64,000 nt of DNA from Nocardioides sp. ChNu-153 (GTDB lineage: Bacteria > Actinomycetota > Actinomycetes > Propionibacteriales > Nocardioidaceae): the NCBI RefSeq assembly GCF_030466625.1, contig NZ_JADEVT010000002.1:248001-312000 (forward strand), written 5' to 3'. The number at the start of each line of letters is the position of its first letter. The stretch's first letter is position 1. The translations under genes were made by a program, and so were the position numbers. The notes beneath the pieces were generated by a model. It was not told where the DNA came from. It searched no databases and saw nothing but the letters and a program-made list of their open reading frames with translations. This document shows, one piece after another, positions 1 through 7,386 of this stretch.

Positions 1-456
1 GTAGACGGTCGTGAGGACGACGTCGTACCAGCGCGGGTCGCTGCTGCGCAGGCACGGGTCGCCGCACAGCGCGTCCTGCAGGTACGCCGTCGGCAGGGTG
101 CCGCCCGTGAGCCACTCGTCGACGCGCACCGGCATCGTGTAGCTGACGGGCATCCCGATGAGCTCGTCGGAGAGCCCGCGGCTGTACATGTAGACGACGA
201 GCACGGCGAACGCCGGCCACCAGTCCCGCACGAAGTCGAGCTGCCGGCGCCACGGCTGCCCGACGTACCAGGCGACGGTCGCCGCCCAGAGCCACCCGAA
301 CACGAGGAACGGGTCGGTGGGCAGCCCCACCGTCACCACCCACGTGACGAGGGCGGCCGCGTAGGCGGTGAGCGCCGCGGGACGCCACCACCGGGGGCGG
401 CCGGGCGGGACGGCCTCGTCGGGCGCGGCGGGCGGCGCGGTGGCGGGGGCGGTCAC
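1..456 (-). CDS. PAP2-superfamily membrane protein, 3' end cut by window edge
   Basis: The GTG start at 456-454 overlaps the TGA of the downstream-coded glycosyltransferase (GTGA), and the frame stays open to the window edge, giving 152 N-terminal residues. After a Pro/Ala-rich start there are two hydrophobic stretches rich in Trp, then the segments YMYSRGLSD and MPVSYTMPVRVDEW. This pattern is typical of the N-terminal part of actinobacterial PAP2 (inositol-phosphorylceramide-synthase-like) membrane phosphatases. The catalytic His motifs would lie beyond the window, so activity cannot be judged. The overlap implies translational coupling with the glycosyltransferase gene read just before it, suggesting a shared envelope-lipid or glycolipid role. 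The family call is by resemblance only. Confidence 0.6.
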   Translation of the reverse strand, partial: MTAPATAPPAAPDEAVPPGRPRWWRPAALTAYAAALVTWVVTVGLPTDPFLVFGWLWAATVAWYVGQPWRRQLDFVRDWWPAFAVLVVYMYSRGLSDELIGMPVSYTMPVRVDEWLTGGTLPTAYLQDALCGDPCLRSSDPRWYDVVLTTVY

Positions 457-1964
457 GCGCACTCCTCGGCCGGGACGGCGGGCACGGCCCCGCGCTCCAC
501 GTCCCGGCGGACCCAGACACCGCGGCCGCAGACCTCGGCGACCCGGTCGTAGCGCTCCTCGACGGTGCGCGCGAGGTCGTCGGCGTCGAGCGCCCACGAG
601 TCGAAGCCCGGCGACCACTCGACGACCCACGTGGGGGCGTCGGGGGAGCGCAGGGTGGTGGTGAGCTCGTCCAGGTCGGGGTCCAGCACGCGCACGGGCA
701 GGCTCCAGAGGTAGGGGTAGGGGCTCGCCAGGCCCGCCCCGGCCAGCACGTTCGGCTGGCCGTAGGCGACGACGGCGGTGTCACCGGGTTCAGCGGCCCG
801 GGCGATCGCGCCGCCCACCGCCTCCGCGCGCGAGCCCTCGTCGACGCCCGCGACGAGGTTGAGCACCACCGGTACGGCGGTGACCCCGGCCAGCACCGCG
901 ACGCCCGCGCGCACGACGGGCACCGGGAGCCGGGCGGCCAGGAGCCCGGCCGCCAGCGCGGAGGCCGGCACGAGCTGCAGCAGGTAGTGGGCCCAGTAGC
1001 TGCCGCCCAGCAGCGCCACGAGCGAGCCGACGACGACCGTGGCCGCGGTGGCGACCGCCACCGGGTCGGTACGCCGCCGCGCCGCCAGCACGAGGGCCGC
1101 CACGCCGAGCACGGCGAGGCCCGAGACCGCCCACGTCCCGAGGAGCACGACGAGGCGGTCCGTCGTGGCGCCGGAGGCCGACGAGCGGATGGTCTCGCCC
1201 GCGTCGACGCGGAACGTCACGACGGCGTCGAGGAGCGCGAGCGGGTCGGTGCCGCGCAGCGCCGCCGCCCCGACGAGCAGCGCGGTCGTCGCGACCGCGC
1301 CGGCGACCGCCGCGCCGAGGAGGGTCAGCGCCGCCCGGCGCCGCGCCGGGCGCGTGAGGGCCAGCACGAGCAGGGCGACGGCGCCGAGGACGACCCCGTC
1401 GACGCTCGACTGCTTCACCCCGACGCCGCACGCGGCGAGCACGCCGGCCGCCGCGGCGAGCACCACGGGCCGGCGGGCGTCCTCCCGCAGGGCGAGCACG
1501 GTGAGGGCCAGCGCGCCCGCCACGAAGGGCGCCGCCAGCACCTCCCCGTTGACGCGGACCGTGCCGAGCCAGGGCGCCGAGCAGAGCAGCGCCGCGGTGG
1601 CCGCGGCGGTGAGGGCCGCCGTACGGGAGCGGGAGGCGTCGACGGCGGCGCCGGCCGCCAGGGCTGCGAGCACGACGACGGCCGCGGCGCAGGCGCAGCC
1701 CAGCAGGCGCAGCCCGGTGACGTCGGGCACGAGCGCGAAGAGCGCCAGCAGCAGCGGCGGCCGGTCGACCCAGTAGTCGCCGTAGAGCGAGGAGCCGTCG
1801 CGCCACTGGTGCGCGACGAGCAGGAACCCGGCCTCGTCGGAGCCCGTCGGGGCGCCCAGGAAGGGGAGCCGCAGCAGCACCGCGAGCGCCGCCAGCGCCG
1901 CGACGCCGACGACCGTCCTGCGGTCGTTCACGCGCGCGTCAGCGCGCGAGCCCCCTGCGTTCAC
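453..1964 (-). CDS. GT-C fold membrane glycosyltransferase (GT39/ArnT-like)
   Basis: A 503-residue polytopic membrane protein with about ten hydrophobic segments. The first loop carries SDEAGFL (near residue 43), the acidic motif that GT-C enzymes (PMT/ArnT/GT39) use near the active site to accept polyprenyl-phosphate-linked sugars. A soluble C-terminal part follows the last helix and ends in VPAEECA. The likely role is transfer of a sugar from a polyprenyl-phosphate donor to an envelope acceptor on the outer membrane face; donor and acceptor are unknown. The chosen GTG at 1964 sits 6 nt after CAGGAT, a possible -10 for a leaderless mRNA; a second GTG at 1931 is possible. It is coupled to the PAP2-type gene that follows. 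Confidence 0.72.
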   Translation of the reverse strand: MNAGGSRADARVNDRRTVVGVAALAALAVLLRLPFLGAPTGSDEAGFLLVAHQWRDGSSLYGDYWVDRPPLLLALFALVPDVTGLRLLGCACAAAVVVLAALAAGAAVDASRSRTAALTAAATAALLCSAPWLGTVRVNGEVLAAPFVAGALALTVLALREDARRPVVLAAAAGVLAACGVGVKQSSVDGVVLGAVALLVLALTRPARRRAALTLLGAAVAGAVATTALLVGAAALRGTDPLALLDAVVTFRVDAGETIRSSASGATTDRLVVLLGTWAVSGLAVLGVAALVLAARRRTDPVAVATAATVVVGSLVALLGGSYWAHYLLQLVPASALAAGLLAARLPVPVVRAGVAVLAGVTAVPVVLNLVAGVDEGSRAEAVGGAIARAAEPGDTAVVAYGQPNVLAGAGLASPYPYLWSLPVRVLDPDLDELTTTLRSPDAPTWVVEWSPGFDSWALDADDLARTVEERYDRVAEVCGRGVWVRRDVERGAVPAVPAEECA

Positions 1965-2034
1965 CGGCTCATCCTGCCCGACGAACGGCCCCGCCGGGCG
2001 GACGACCCTCCGGGCGGGTGGGTCGGTCCAGGAG

Positions 2035-2856
2035 TCAGGCGCGCCCGTCGAGCCGGTCGTCGAGCCGGTCGTCGATGCCCTCGGCGACGCGCTCGTGGGC
2101 GCGACCGGCGACGGCGGCGCGGATCTGGTCGGTGTTCTCCTCGAGCACGTCCGTGACCATCTGGTCGGTGCGCGGGTCGGCCAGCACCTGGAAGACGATG
2201 CGGAACGTCGTGTCGGCGACCAGCTCGACGATGTCGTCGTGGAACGGCACGTAGCGCAGCCGCGAGGTCACCGGGTCCTGCTTCACCTTCTCCAGCACCA
2301 TCGACTTCACCTCGGCCTCGTGCTCGCCGAGCGCCCGCGCGATGTTGGCGGTGTAGTGCCCGGTCTTGAGGACGGCGATCACCTCGTCCACCACGGCGAC
2401 CGTGACGGGCCGCTTGATCGCCCGCACGATCGTGTCCATCGACCGGTCGATGATGGCCGCGGTGATGCGGTCGCCGAAGGCCCGGTCGGCGGCGCGGCCC
2501 AGGCGCATGAGGATGACGAGGATCCGCAGCAGCCGGAACGCGCGGAACGCCGGGTCCGAGAGCGGGATCATGCCGATGACCTCGTACCAGTAGCGGAACG
2601 GGTACTTCCAGTCACCGCGGTCGCGGCGCCACCGGACGACGAACTCGACGGCGAAGATCGCGCAGATGGCGTAGTCGGCGCGGATCACCCAGTGCTCGAC
2701 GTCGTCGGCGACGTCGAAGAAGGTCACCCACGACAGGAGCACGACCGACACGATCGCCAGAGCGAGCATGATCCACTCGAGCGGGCGGCCGGGCGGCTTC
2801 GTGGGGTAGGCGCTCAGGTCGGGCGTCGGCGTGCTCACGCCCCCAGTGTCGGTCAT
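2035..2856 (-). CDS. Voltage-sensor-like membrane protein without a pore domain
   Basis: 273 residues. The N-terminal half resembles the voltage-sensor part of ion-transport (VIC) channels: hydrophobic helices near residues 28-45 and 57-75, with an acidic FAVEF segment and then RWRRDR. A following arginine-rich helix has the S4-like sequence RAFRLLRILVILMRLGRAADR (arginines spaced 3-4 apart). Where a channel would have S5, the selectivity filter and S6, this protein instead has a soluble, charged, helical C-terminal half of about 150 residues. It could be a sensor, a proton-channel-like VSD or a regulator; function unknown. It is transcribed away from recO and stands alone. Confidence 0.6.
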   Translation of the reverse strand: MTDTGGVSTPTPDLSAYPTKPPGRPLEWIMLALAIVSVVLLSWVTFFDVADDVEHWVIRADYAICAIFAVEFVVRWRRDRGDWKYPFRYWYEVIGMIPLSDPAFRAFRLLRILVILMRLGRAADRAFGDRITAAIIDRSMDTIVRAIKRPVTVAVVDEVIAVLKTGHYTANIARALGEHEAEVKSMVLEKVKQDPVTSRLRYVPFHDDIVELVADTTFRIVFQVLADPRTDQMVTDVLEENTDQIRAAVAGRAHERVAEGIDDRLDDRLDGRA

Positions 2857-2944
2857 GGCACCCCGCGCGGGCGCGGGGCGGCCCGGCGCGGCCCCGTGCG
2901 TGTCAGCCGTGCGTGTCGGCCGCGGCGACGCTGGACCGCGTCGT

Positions 2945-2950
2945 CACAAT
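2945..2950 (+). promoter_or_regulatory. Putative -10 box of recO (leaderless)
   Basis: CACAAT lies 6 nt before the GTG start of recO, the spacing expected if transcription begins at the start codon. The GGAGGG between them is too close to the start to be an ordinary ribosome binding site. Confidence 0.4.
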
Positions 2951-2956
2951 GGAGGG

Positions 2957-3721
2957 GTGCCCCTCTACCGTGACGAAGCCGTCGTGCTGCGCACCCACAA
3001 GCTGGGCGAGGCCGACCGCATCATCACGCTGCTGACCCGCCGCCACGGCCGGGTGCGCGCCGTCGCGCGCGGGGTGCGGCGCACGACGTCGCGGTGGGGC
3101 TCGCGCCTCGAGCCGTTCACGCACGTCGACCTGCAGCTCGCCGAGGGCCGCAACCTCGACACGATCACCCAGGCCGAGACGCTCAGCCCCTTCGCCGCGG
3201 GCATCGGGCTCGACTACGACCGCTACACCGCCGGCACCGTCATGCTCGAGACCGCCGAGCGGCTCGTGACGGAGGACAAGGAGCCGGCCGTGCAGCAGTT
3301 CCTGCTGCTCGTCGGCGGGCTGCGCGCCATGACCGGCGGGGAGCGGGCGCCGAGCCACGTGCTCGACTCGTTCCTGCTGCGCTCGCTGGCCGTCGCCGGG
3401 TACGCCCCGTCGTTCCTCTACTGCGCGGGCTGCGGGCTCGAGGGGCCGCACCGCTACTTCAACAACAGCGCCGGCGGCGTGCTCTGCGTGACGTGCCGCG
3501 TCCCCGGGTGCGCGACCCCCGCCCCCGCGTCGCTGGAGCTGCTGGCCGGGCTGCTGGCCGGCGACTGGCCCGAGGTCGAGCGGATCGTCGCCGCCGAGCC
3601 GCGTGCCGAGCGGGAGGCGAGCGGGCTCGTGTCGGCGTACCTGTCGTGGCACCTGGAGCGCGACCTGCGCTCGCTGCCGTACGTCGAGCGCGGCCGCCCC
3701 CGGCCCGTCGCCCGCGGCTGA
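2957..3721 (+). CDS. recO: DNA repair protein RecO
   Basis: 254 residues. RecO anneals SSB-coated single-stranded DNA and, with RecR/RecF, loads RecA at gaps. The N-terminal OB-fold begins YRDEAVVLRTHKLGEADRI, strongly conserved in the family. The C-terminal part has a zinc-binding cluster CAGCG ... CVTC with a further Cys (VPGC) downstream, as in actinobacterial RecO. The frame is open upstream, but the conserved N-terminus fixes the start at GTG 2957. The end lies 5 bp from a convergent MarR gene. In many actinobacteria recO precedes uppS, as here with only the MarR gene between. Confidence 0.93.
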   Translation: MPLYRDEAVVLRTHKLGEADRIITLLTRRHGRVRAVARGVRRTTSRWGSRLEPFTHVDLQLAEGRNLDTITQAETLSPFAAGIGLDYDRYTAGTVMLETAERLVTEDKEPAVQQFLLLVGGLRAMTGGERAPSHVLDSFLLRSLAVAGYAPSFLYCAGCGLEGPHRYFNNSAGGVLCVTCRVPGCATPAPASLELLAGLLAGDWPEVERIVAAEPRAEREASGLVSAYLSWHLERDLRSLPYVERGRPRPVARG

Positions 3722-3725
3722 GCGG

Positions 3726-4190
3726 TCACTCCACCCAGCGGGCCAGGGCCTCGTTGAAGCGCTCGAGGGAGTGCGCGAACTGGTCGCGCTCGGTGTCGGT
3801 CCAGTCGGCCATCATCTGCTCGAGCCGCTCGCGGCGGTGCGCACGCGCCCGGCGGATCGCGACCTGCCCCTCCGGGGTCAGCGCGAGCAGCGAGGCGCGG
3901 CCGTCGTCGGGGTCCGGCGACTTCTGCGCCAGCCCGAGGCGCACGACGGCCTGCGCCTGCCGGGTCACCGTCGAGGGGTCGAGGTGGTACGCCGCGGCGA
4001 TCGACCCGAGGCGCTGCGGCCCCGCGTCGTCGAGCAGGCAGAGGATGCCGTACGTCGAGCGCTCGAGCTCGTGGTCGCCGTGCGTCGTCTCGACGTGGAT
4101 CGAGTTCGTGCGACGGAACAGCGCGAACAGGTGCTGCTCGATCCGGCGGTTCGCGTCCGCGCCCGTCGGCGTCACCTGCTGCTCGTCCAC
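3726..4190 (-). CDS. MarR-family transcriptional regulator
   Basis: 154 residues with the MarR winged-helix arrangement: an N-terminal helical dimerisation region, a recognition segment ([32 protein letters not shown]) and a wing with [16 protein letters not shown], the DxR motif of the family. C-terminal helices complete the dimer. The GTG start at 4190 has a good GAGGAGG ribosome binding site. It is divergent from uppS with only 38 bp between, so it may regulate that promoter or itself; the ligand is unknown. Confidence 0.85.
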   Translation of the reverse strand: MDEQQVTPTGADANRRIEQHLFALFRRTNSIHVETTHGDHELERSTYGILCLLDDAGPQRLGSIAAAYHLDPSTVTRQAQAVVRLGLAQKSPDPDDGRASLLALTPEGQVAIRRARAHRRERLEQMMADWTDTERDQFAHSLERFNEALARWVE

Positions 4191-4215
4191 TCGGCCTCCT
4201 CGTCGGGGCGAAGCA

Positions 4216-4221
4216 TAGGCT
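4216..4221 (+). promoter_or_regulatory. Putative -10 box of uppS (leaderless)
   Basis: TAGGCT with exactly 7 nt before the GTG start of uppS, and no Shine-Dalgarno in between. It lies within the 38-bp gap shared with the divergent MarR gene. Confidence 0.5.
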
Positions 4222-4228
4222 GCGCCCC

Positions 4229-5029
4229 GTGAGCAAGCCCGCCCGCCCGACCCCGCGTCCGCCCGTCCGGGCCCCCCGGCCGCACCCCTCGGGCGCCCGG
4301 CCGCCCGAGCTGCCTGCCGAGCTCGTGCCCCGCCACGTCGCGGTCGTCATGGACGGCAACGGCCGGTGGGCCAAGGAGCGCGGGCTGCCCCGCACCGCCG
4401 GTCACGAGGCGGGGGAGTCGTCGCTCTTCGACGTCGTCGAGGGCGCCATCGAGATCGGGGTCGAGGCGATCTCGGCCTACGCGTTCTCCACCGAGAACTG
4501 GTCGCGCTCGCCCGACGAGGTCAAGTTCCTCATGGGCTTCAACCGCGACGTCATCCGCCGCCGCCGCGACGAGATGCACGAGCTCGGCGTGCGGGTGCGC
4601 TGGGCCGGACGGGCGCCGCGCTTGTGGCGCTCGGTCATCCGCGAGCTGCAGGTGGCCGAGGAGCTGACGCGCGACAACGACGTGCTGACGCTCACGATGT
4701 GCGTCAACTACGGCGGTCGCGCGGAGCTGGCGGACGCCGCCCGCTCGATCGCGCAGGAGGTCGCCGCCGGCCGGCTGCGCGCCGACAAGGTCGACGAGCG
4801 CACGCTCGCCCGTCACCTCTACGTGCCCGAGCTCGCGGAGGCCGACCTGGTGTGGCGCAGCTCGGGGGAGCAGCGGCTCTCCAACTTCCTGCTGTGGCAG
4901 GCGGCCTACGCCGAGATGGTCTTCACAGACACGCTGTGGCCCGACGTCGACCGCCGCCACCTGTGGGCCGCGATCGAGACCTACGCGCGGCGCGACCGCC
5001 GCTTCGGGGGCGCGCAGCCCAACGCCTGA
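4229..5029 (+). CDS. uppS: Isoprenyl (undecaprenyl/decaprenyl) diphosphate synthase
   Basis: 266 residues, a cis-prenyltransferase that adds isopentenyl diphosphate units to make the polyprenyl diphosphate carrier for peptidoglycan and wall polymers. The N-terminal 30 residues are a Pro/Arg-rich extension; the catalytic domain then begins with [19 protein letters not shown], whose Asp binds diphosphate with Mg2+. Other family motifs are [12 protein letters not shown] and [21 protein letters not shown] near the C-terminus. The length fits the family. The protein would be cytosolic or membrane-associated. Chain length (C50 or C55) cannot be read from sequence. Confidence 0.93.
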   Translation: MSKPARPTPRPPVRAPRPHPSGARPPELPAELVPRHVAVVMDGNGRWAKERGLPRTAGHEAGESSLFDVVEGAIEIGVEAISAYAFSTENWSRSPDEVKFLMGFNRDVIRRRRDEMHELGVRVRWAGRAPRLWRSVIRELQVAEELTRDNDVLTLTMCVNYGGRAELADAARSIAQEVAAGRLRADKVDERTLARHLYVPELAEADLVWRSSGEQRLSNFLLWQAAYAEMVFTDTLWPDVDRRHLWAAIETYARRDRRFGGAQPNA

Positions 5030-5071
5030 GACCGGGTACGGCGGACCTCCCGCGCCGCGCGGGGCCGCCGC

Positions 5072-5536
5072 TCAGGCGCGGGCGGCGCAGGCGCTGCAGG
5101 TGCCGAAGATCTCGAGCGTGTGGCTGATGTCGACGTACCCGTGCTCGTCGGCGATGGCCGAGGTCCACCGCTCGACCGTGGGGCCCTCGACCTCGACGGT
5201 GGCGCCGCACGAGCGGCACACGAGGTGGTGGTGGTGTGTGCTGGAGCAGCGGCGGTAGATCGACTCGCCGTCCTCGCTGCGCAGCACGTCGACCTCGCCG
5301 GCGTCGGCGAGCAGCTGCAGCGTGCGGTAGACGGTGGCCAGCCCCACGGATTCGCCCCGCTGGCCGAGCAGCACGTGGATCTCCTGCGCGGAGCGGAAGT
5401 CGTCGAACGACGCGAGCACCTCGCCGACGGCCCGACGCTGACGTGTGGGACGGGTGCCCGGGACGCCCGGTGCGGCCGTGCGGGCCGGGGCGGATCCTCC
5501 GCCCTGCCCGGGCTGGTGCTCGTCGGTGCTCGTCAT
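5072..5536 (-). CDS. zur: Fur-family zinc uptake regulator Zur
   Basis: 154 residues. The N-terminal DNA-binding domain (TRQRRAVGEVL ... GLATVYRTLQLLADAGEV) and C-terminal dimerisation domain are those of the Fur family. The HHHH run at 101-104 and paired cysteines C107/C110 and C147/C150 give the structural zinc site. Location beside znuBCA supports a zinc rather than an iron role: with Zn bound it should repress zinc uptake. The ATG at 5536 lies 7 nt after TAGGTT, so the mRNA is probably leaderless; an in-frame ATG 9 nt upstream falls inside that box and is less likely. znuB ends 24 bp upstream on the same strand, so some read-through is possible. Confidence 0.88.
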   Translation of the reverse strand: MTSTDEHQPGQGGGSAPARTAAPGVPGTRPTRQRRAVGEVLASFDDFRSAQEIHVLLGQRGESVGLATVYRTLQLLADAGEVDVLRSEDGESIYRRCSSTHHHHLVCRSCGATVEVEGPTVERWTSAIADEHGYVDISHTLEIFGTCSACAARA

Positions 5537-5543
5537 GGGGGAC

Positions 5544-5549
5544 AACCTA
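5544..5549 (-). promoter_or_regulatory. Putative -10 box of zur (leaderless)
   Basis: On the minus strand TAGGTT is followed by 7 nt and then the ATG of zur. It sits in the 24-bp gap after znuB, which suggests zur has its own promoter besides any read-through. Confidence 0.45.
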
Positions 5550-5560
5550 CTGGCTCGCGC

Positions 5561-6436
5561 TCACGGGGCGACGGCGTCGTCGACGAGCGCGTCCTCCCCG
5601 GTGCGGCGGGCCTCGGCGCGCCGCCGCAGCAGGGCTCCGGTGGGCCACGCCAGCACGAACCCGGCGAGGGCGACGAGCACGATGGCGGGGCCGGGGGCGA
5701 CGGTGGCGTGGAACGACAGCTCCGCCGAGACCAGCAGGCCGCCCACGCCGGCCGTCGCGCCGAACGCCATCGCGAGCAGCAGGGTGCCGCGGAACGAGCG
5801 CGCCAGCTGCTGGCTCGCGGCGACCGGCACGACCATGAGCGCGGAGACGAGCAGCAGGCCGACGGTGCGCATCGCGATGGTGACCGTCACGGCGGCGAGC
5901 ACGGCGACGAGCATGTTGTACGCCTGCACGCGCAGGCCGGCGACGACCGCGAAGTCGCGGTCCTGCGCGATGGCGAACAGCTGCGGCCGCAGGCCGAGGC
6001 CCAGCGCGAGCACGACGACGGCGAGCGCCATCGTGAACCACACGTCGGCCACCGAGATGGTGGTCAGCGACCCGAACAGGTACTGCTGCAGCCGGGCCCC
6101 GCTCTGCCCGGCCAGGCCCGTGATGAGCACCCCGCCGGCCAGGCCGCCGTAGAAGAGCAGCGCGAGCGCGAGGTCGCCGGAGGTGTTGCCGCGCTCGCGG
6201 ATCACCTCCAGCAGCATGGCCCCGAGGGCCGCCACGAGCACCGCGGTCCACGTCGGGGACCAGCCGGTCAGCAGGCCGATCGCGACGCCGGTGACCGCGA
6301 TGTGCCCGATGCCGTCGCCCATGAGCGAGAGCCGTCGCTGCACCAGGTAGGTGCCGATGACGGGGGCCGCCAGGCCGGTGAAGAGCGCGGCCAGCAGGGC
6401 GCGCTGCATGAACTCGTAGCCGAGCAGGTCGATCAC
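5561..6436 (-). CDS. znuB: Zinc ABC transporter permease ZnuB
   Basis: 291 residues of an ABC-3 family permease with eight or so hydrophobic segments, starting MIDLLGYEFMQRALLAALF and including the cytoplasmic coupling segment RRLSLMGDGIGHIAVTGVA. It forms the membrane channel for Zn2+ delivered by ZnuA, powered by ZnuC. The GTG at 6436 overlaps the TGA of znuC (GTGA) and has GGAGGG 9 nt upstream; the frame is open further upstream inside znuC but that part has no family similarity. It lies in the order znuA-znuC-znuB-zur. Confidence 0.9.
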   Translation of the reverse strand: MIDLLGYEFMQRALLAALFTGLAAPVIGTYLVQRRLSLMGDGIGHIAVTGVAIGLLTGWSPTWTAVLVAALGAMLLEVIRERGNTSGDLALALLFYGGLAGGVLITGLAGQSGARLQQYLFGSLTTISVADVWFTMALAVVVLALGLGLRPQLFAIAQDRDFAVVAGLRVQAYNMLVAVLAAVTVTIAMRTVGLLLVSALMVVPVAASQQLARSFRGTLLLAMAFGATAGVGGLLVSAELSFHATVAPGPAIVLVALAGFVLAWPTGALLRRRAEARRTGEDALVDDAVAP

Positions 6437-7386
6437 GACGCGCTGCCCTCCTGGCCGCCGCGGCGGTCGTACGTGCGGTCGAACGGGCCCGCGATGTCGG
6501 GCACGACGTCGGAGTGCCCGGGCGGGCACTCGTGCGGCGCCCGCTCGTGCGCGTGGTCGTGGTGGTGCCCGTGCTCGTGCTGGTGGCCGTGGTCGTGCGC
6601 GTGGTCGCCGACGTGGGTGTGGAGTCCGGGTACGACGAGCGGCACCCCCGCCGGCGCGCCCGCGCGGTGCACGTCCGCCTCGCTGAGGGGGAGCCCGTCG
6701 TACACGAGCCGGCCCTGCCGCATGACGAGGCAGCGGTCGATGAGGGGGGCCACGACGCCGATCTCGTGGGCGACGAGGACGACCGTCACGCCCCGCTCCG
6801 AGAGCCGGCCCAGGGTCGCGACGAGCGCCTGCTGGTGCGGCAGGTCGACGCCGGCGGTGGGCTCGTCGAGGAACAGGACCTCCGGCTCGGCCGCGAGGGC
6901 GCGGGCGATGAGCACGCGCTGCTGCTGCCCGCCGGACAGCGCCGTCACGGTCTCCTGGGCCCGGTCGGCCAGGCCGACCACGTCGAGCGCCTCGGCCACC
7001 GCCCGGCGGTCGGCGGCGCCGGAGGGGCGGAAGGGGCCGCGCCGGGAGATCCGCCCGGACGCGACGACCTCGGCGACCGAGGCCGGCACCCCGCCGGAGG
7101 CTCCGGCCCGCTGCGGCACGTAGCCGATGCGGTCGCGACGGCGGAAGCGCGCCAGGGGCGTGCCGAACAGCCGGACCTCGCCCGCCGCGACCGGGCGCAG
7201 GCCCGTCATCGCCCGCACGAGGGTCGACTTGCCCGAGCCGTTCGCGCCCATGAGGACGACGAACTCACCCGCCGTGATCGTCAGGCTGACGTCGCGGACC
7301 ACCGCGCGCCCCTCGATGGCGACGGTGACGTCCGCGACGTCGACGACGGGTGCGGTGACCTCCGGGGTCCCGGGGCGACGGCTCAA
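6433..7386 (-). CDS. znuC: Zinc ABC transporter ATPase ZnuC with His-rich C-terminal tail
   Basis: 317 residues. Residues 15-250 are a normal ABC ATPase: Walker A GANGSGKST (48-56), signature LSGGQQQR (150-157), Walker B VLFLDEPTAG (170-179) and switch His in VAHE. After residue 255 a tail of about 60 residues is packed with His (HAHDHGHQHEHGHHHDHAH, 262-280) and ends with HECPPGH. Such tracts bind zinc and are usual on the binding protein or permease loop, less so on the ATPase. The start appears to be TTG at 7386, overlapping the znuA stop (TTGA); no ATG or GTG fits before the conserved domain. ATP hydrolysis here drives ZnuB. Confidence 0.9.
   Translation of the reverse strand: MSRRPGTPEVTAPVVDVADVTVAIEGRAVVRDVSLTITAGEFVVLMGANGSGKSTLVRAMTGLRPVAAGEVRLFGTPLARFRRRDRIGYVPQRAGASGGVPASVAEVVASGRISRRGPFRPSGAADRRAVAEALDVVGLADRAQETVTALSGGQQQRVLIARALAAEPEVLFLDEPTAGVDLPHQQALVATLGRLSERGVTVVLVAHEIGVVAPLIDRCLVMRQGRLVYDGLPLSEADVHRAGAPAGVPLVVPGLHTHVGDHAHDHGHQHEHGHHHDHAHERAPHECPPGHSDVVPDIAGPFDRTYDRRGGQEGSAS

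Noticed and set aside
5072..5536. Ferric uptake regulator (Fur)
   Set aside because: The family fits, but the znuBCA neighbours and the Zur-like boxes favour zinc, and iron control here seems to use an IdeR-type box.
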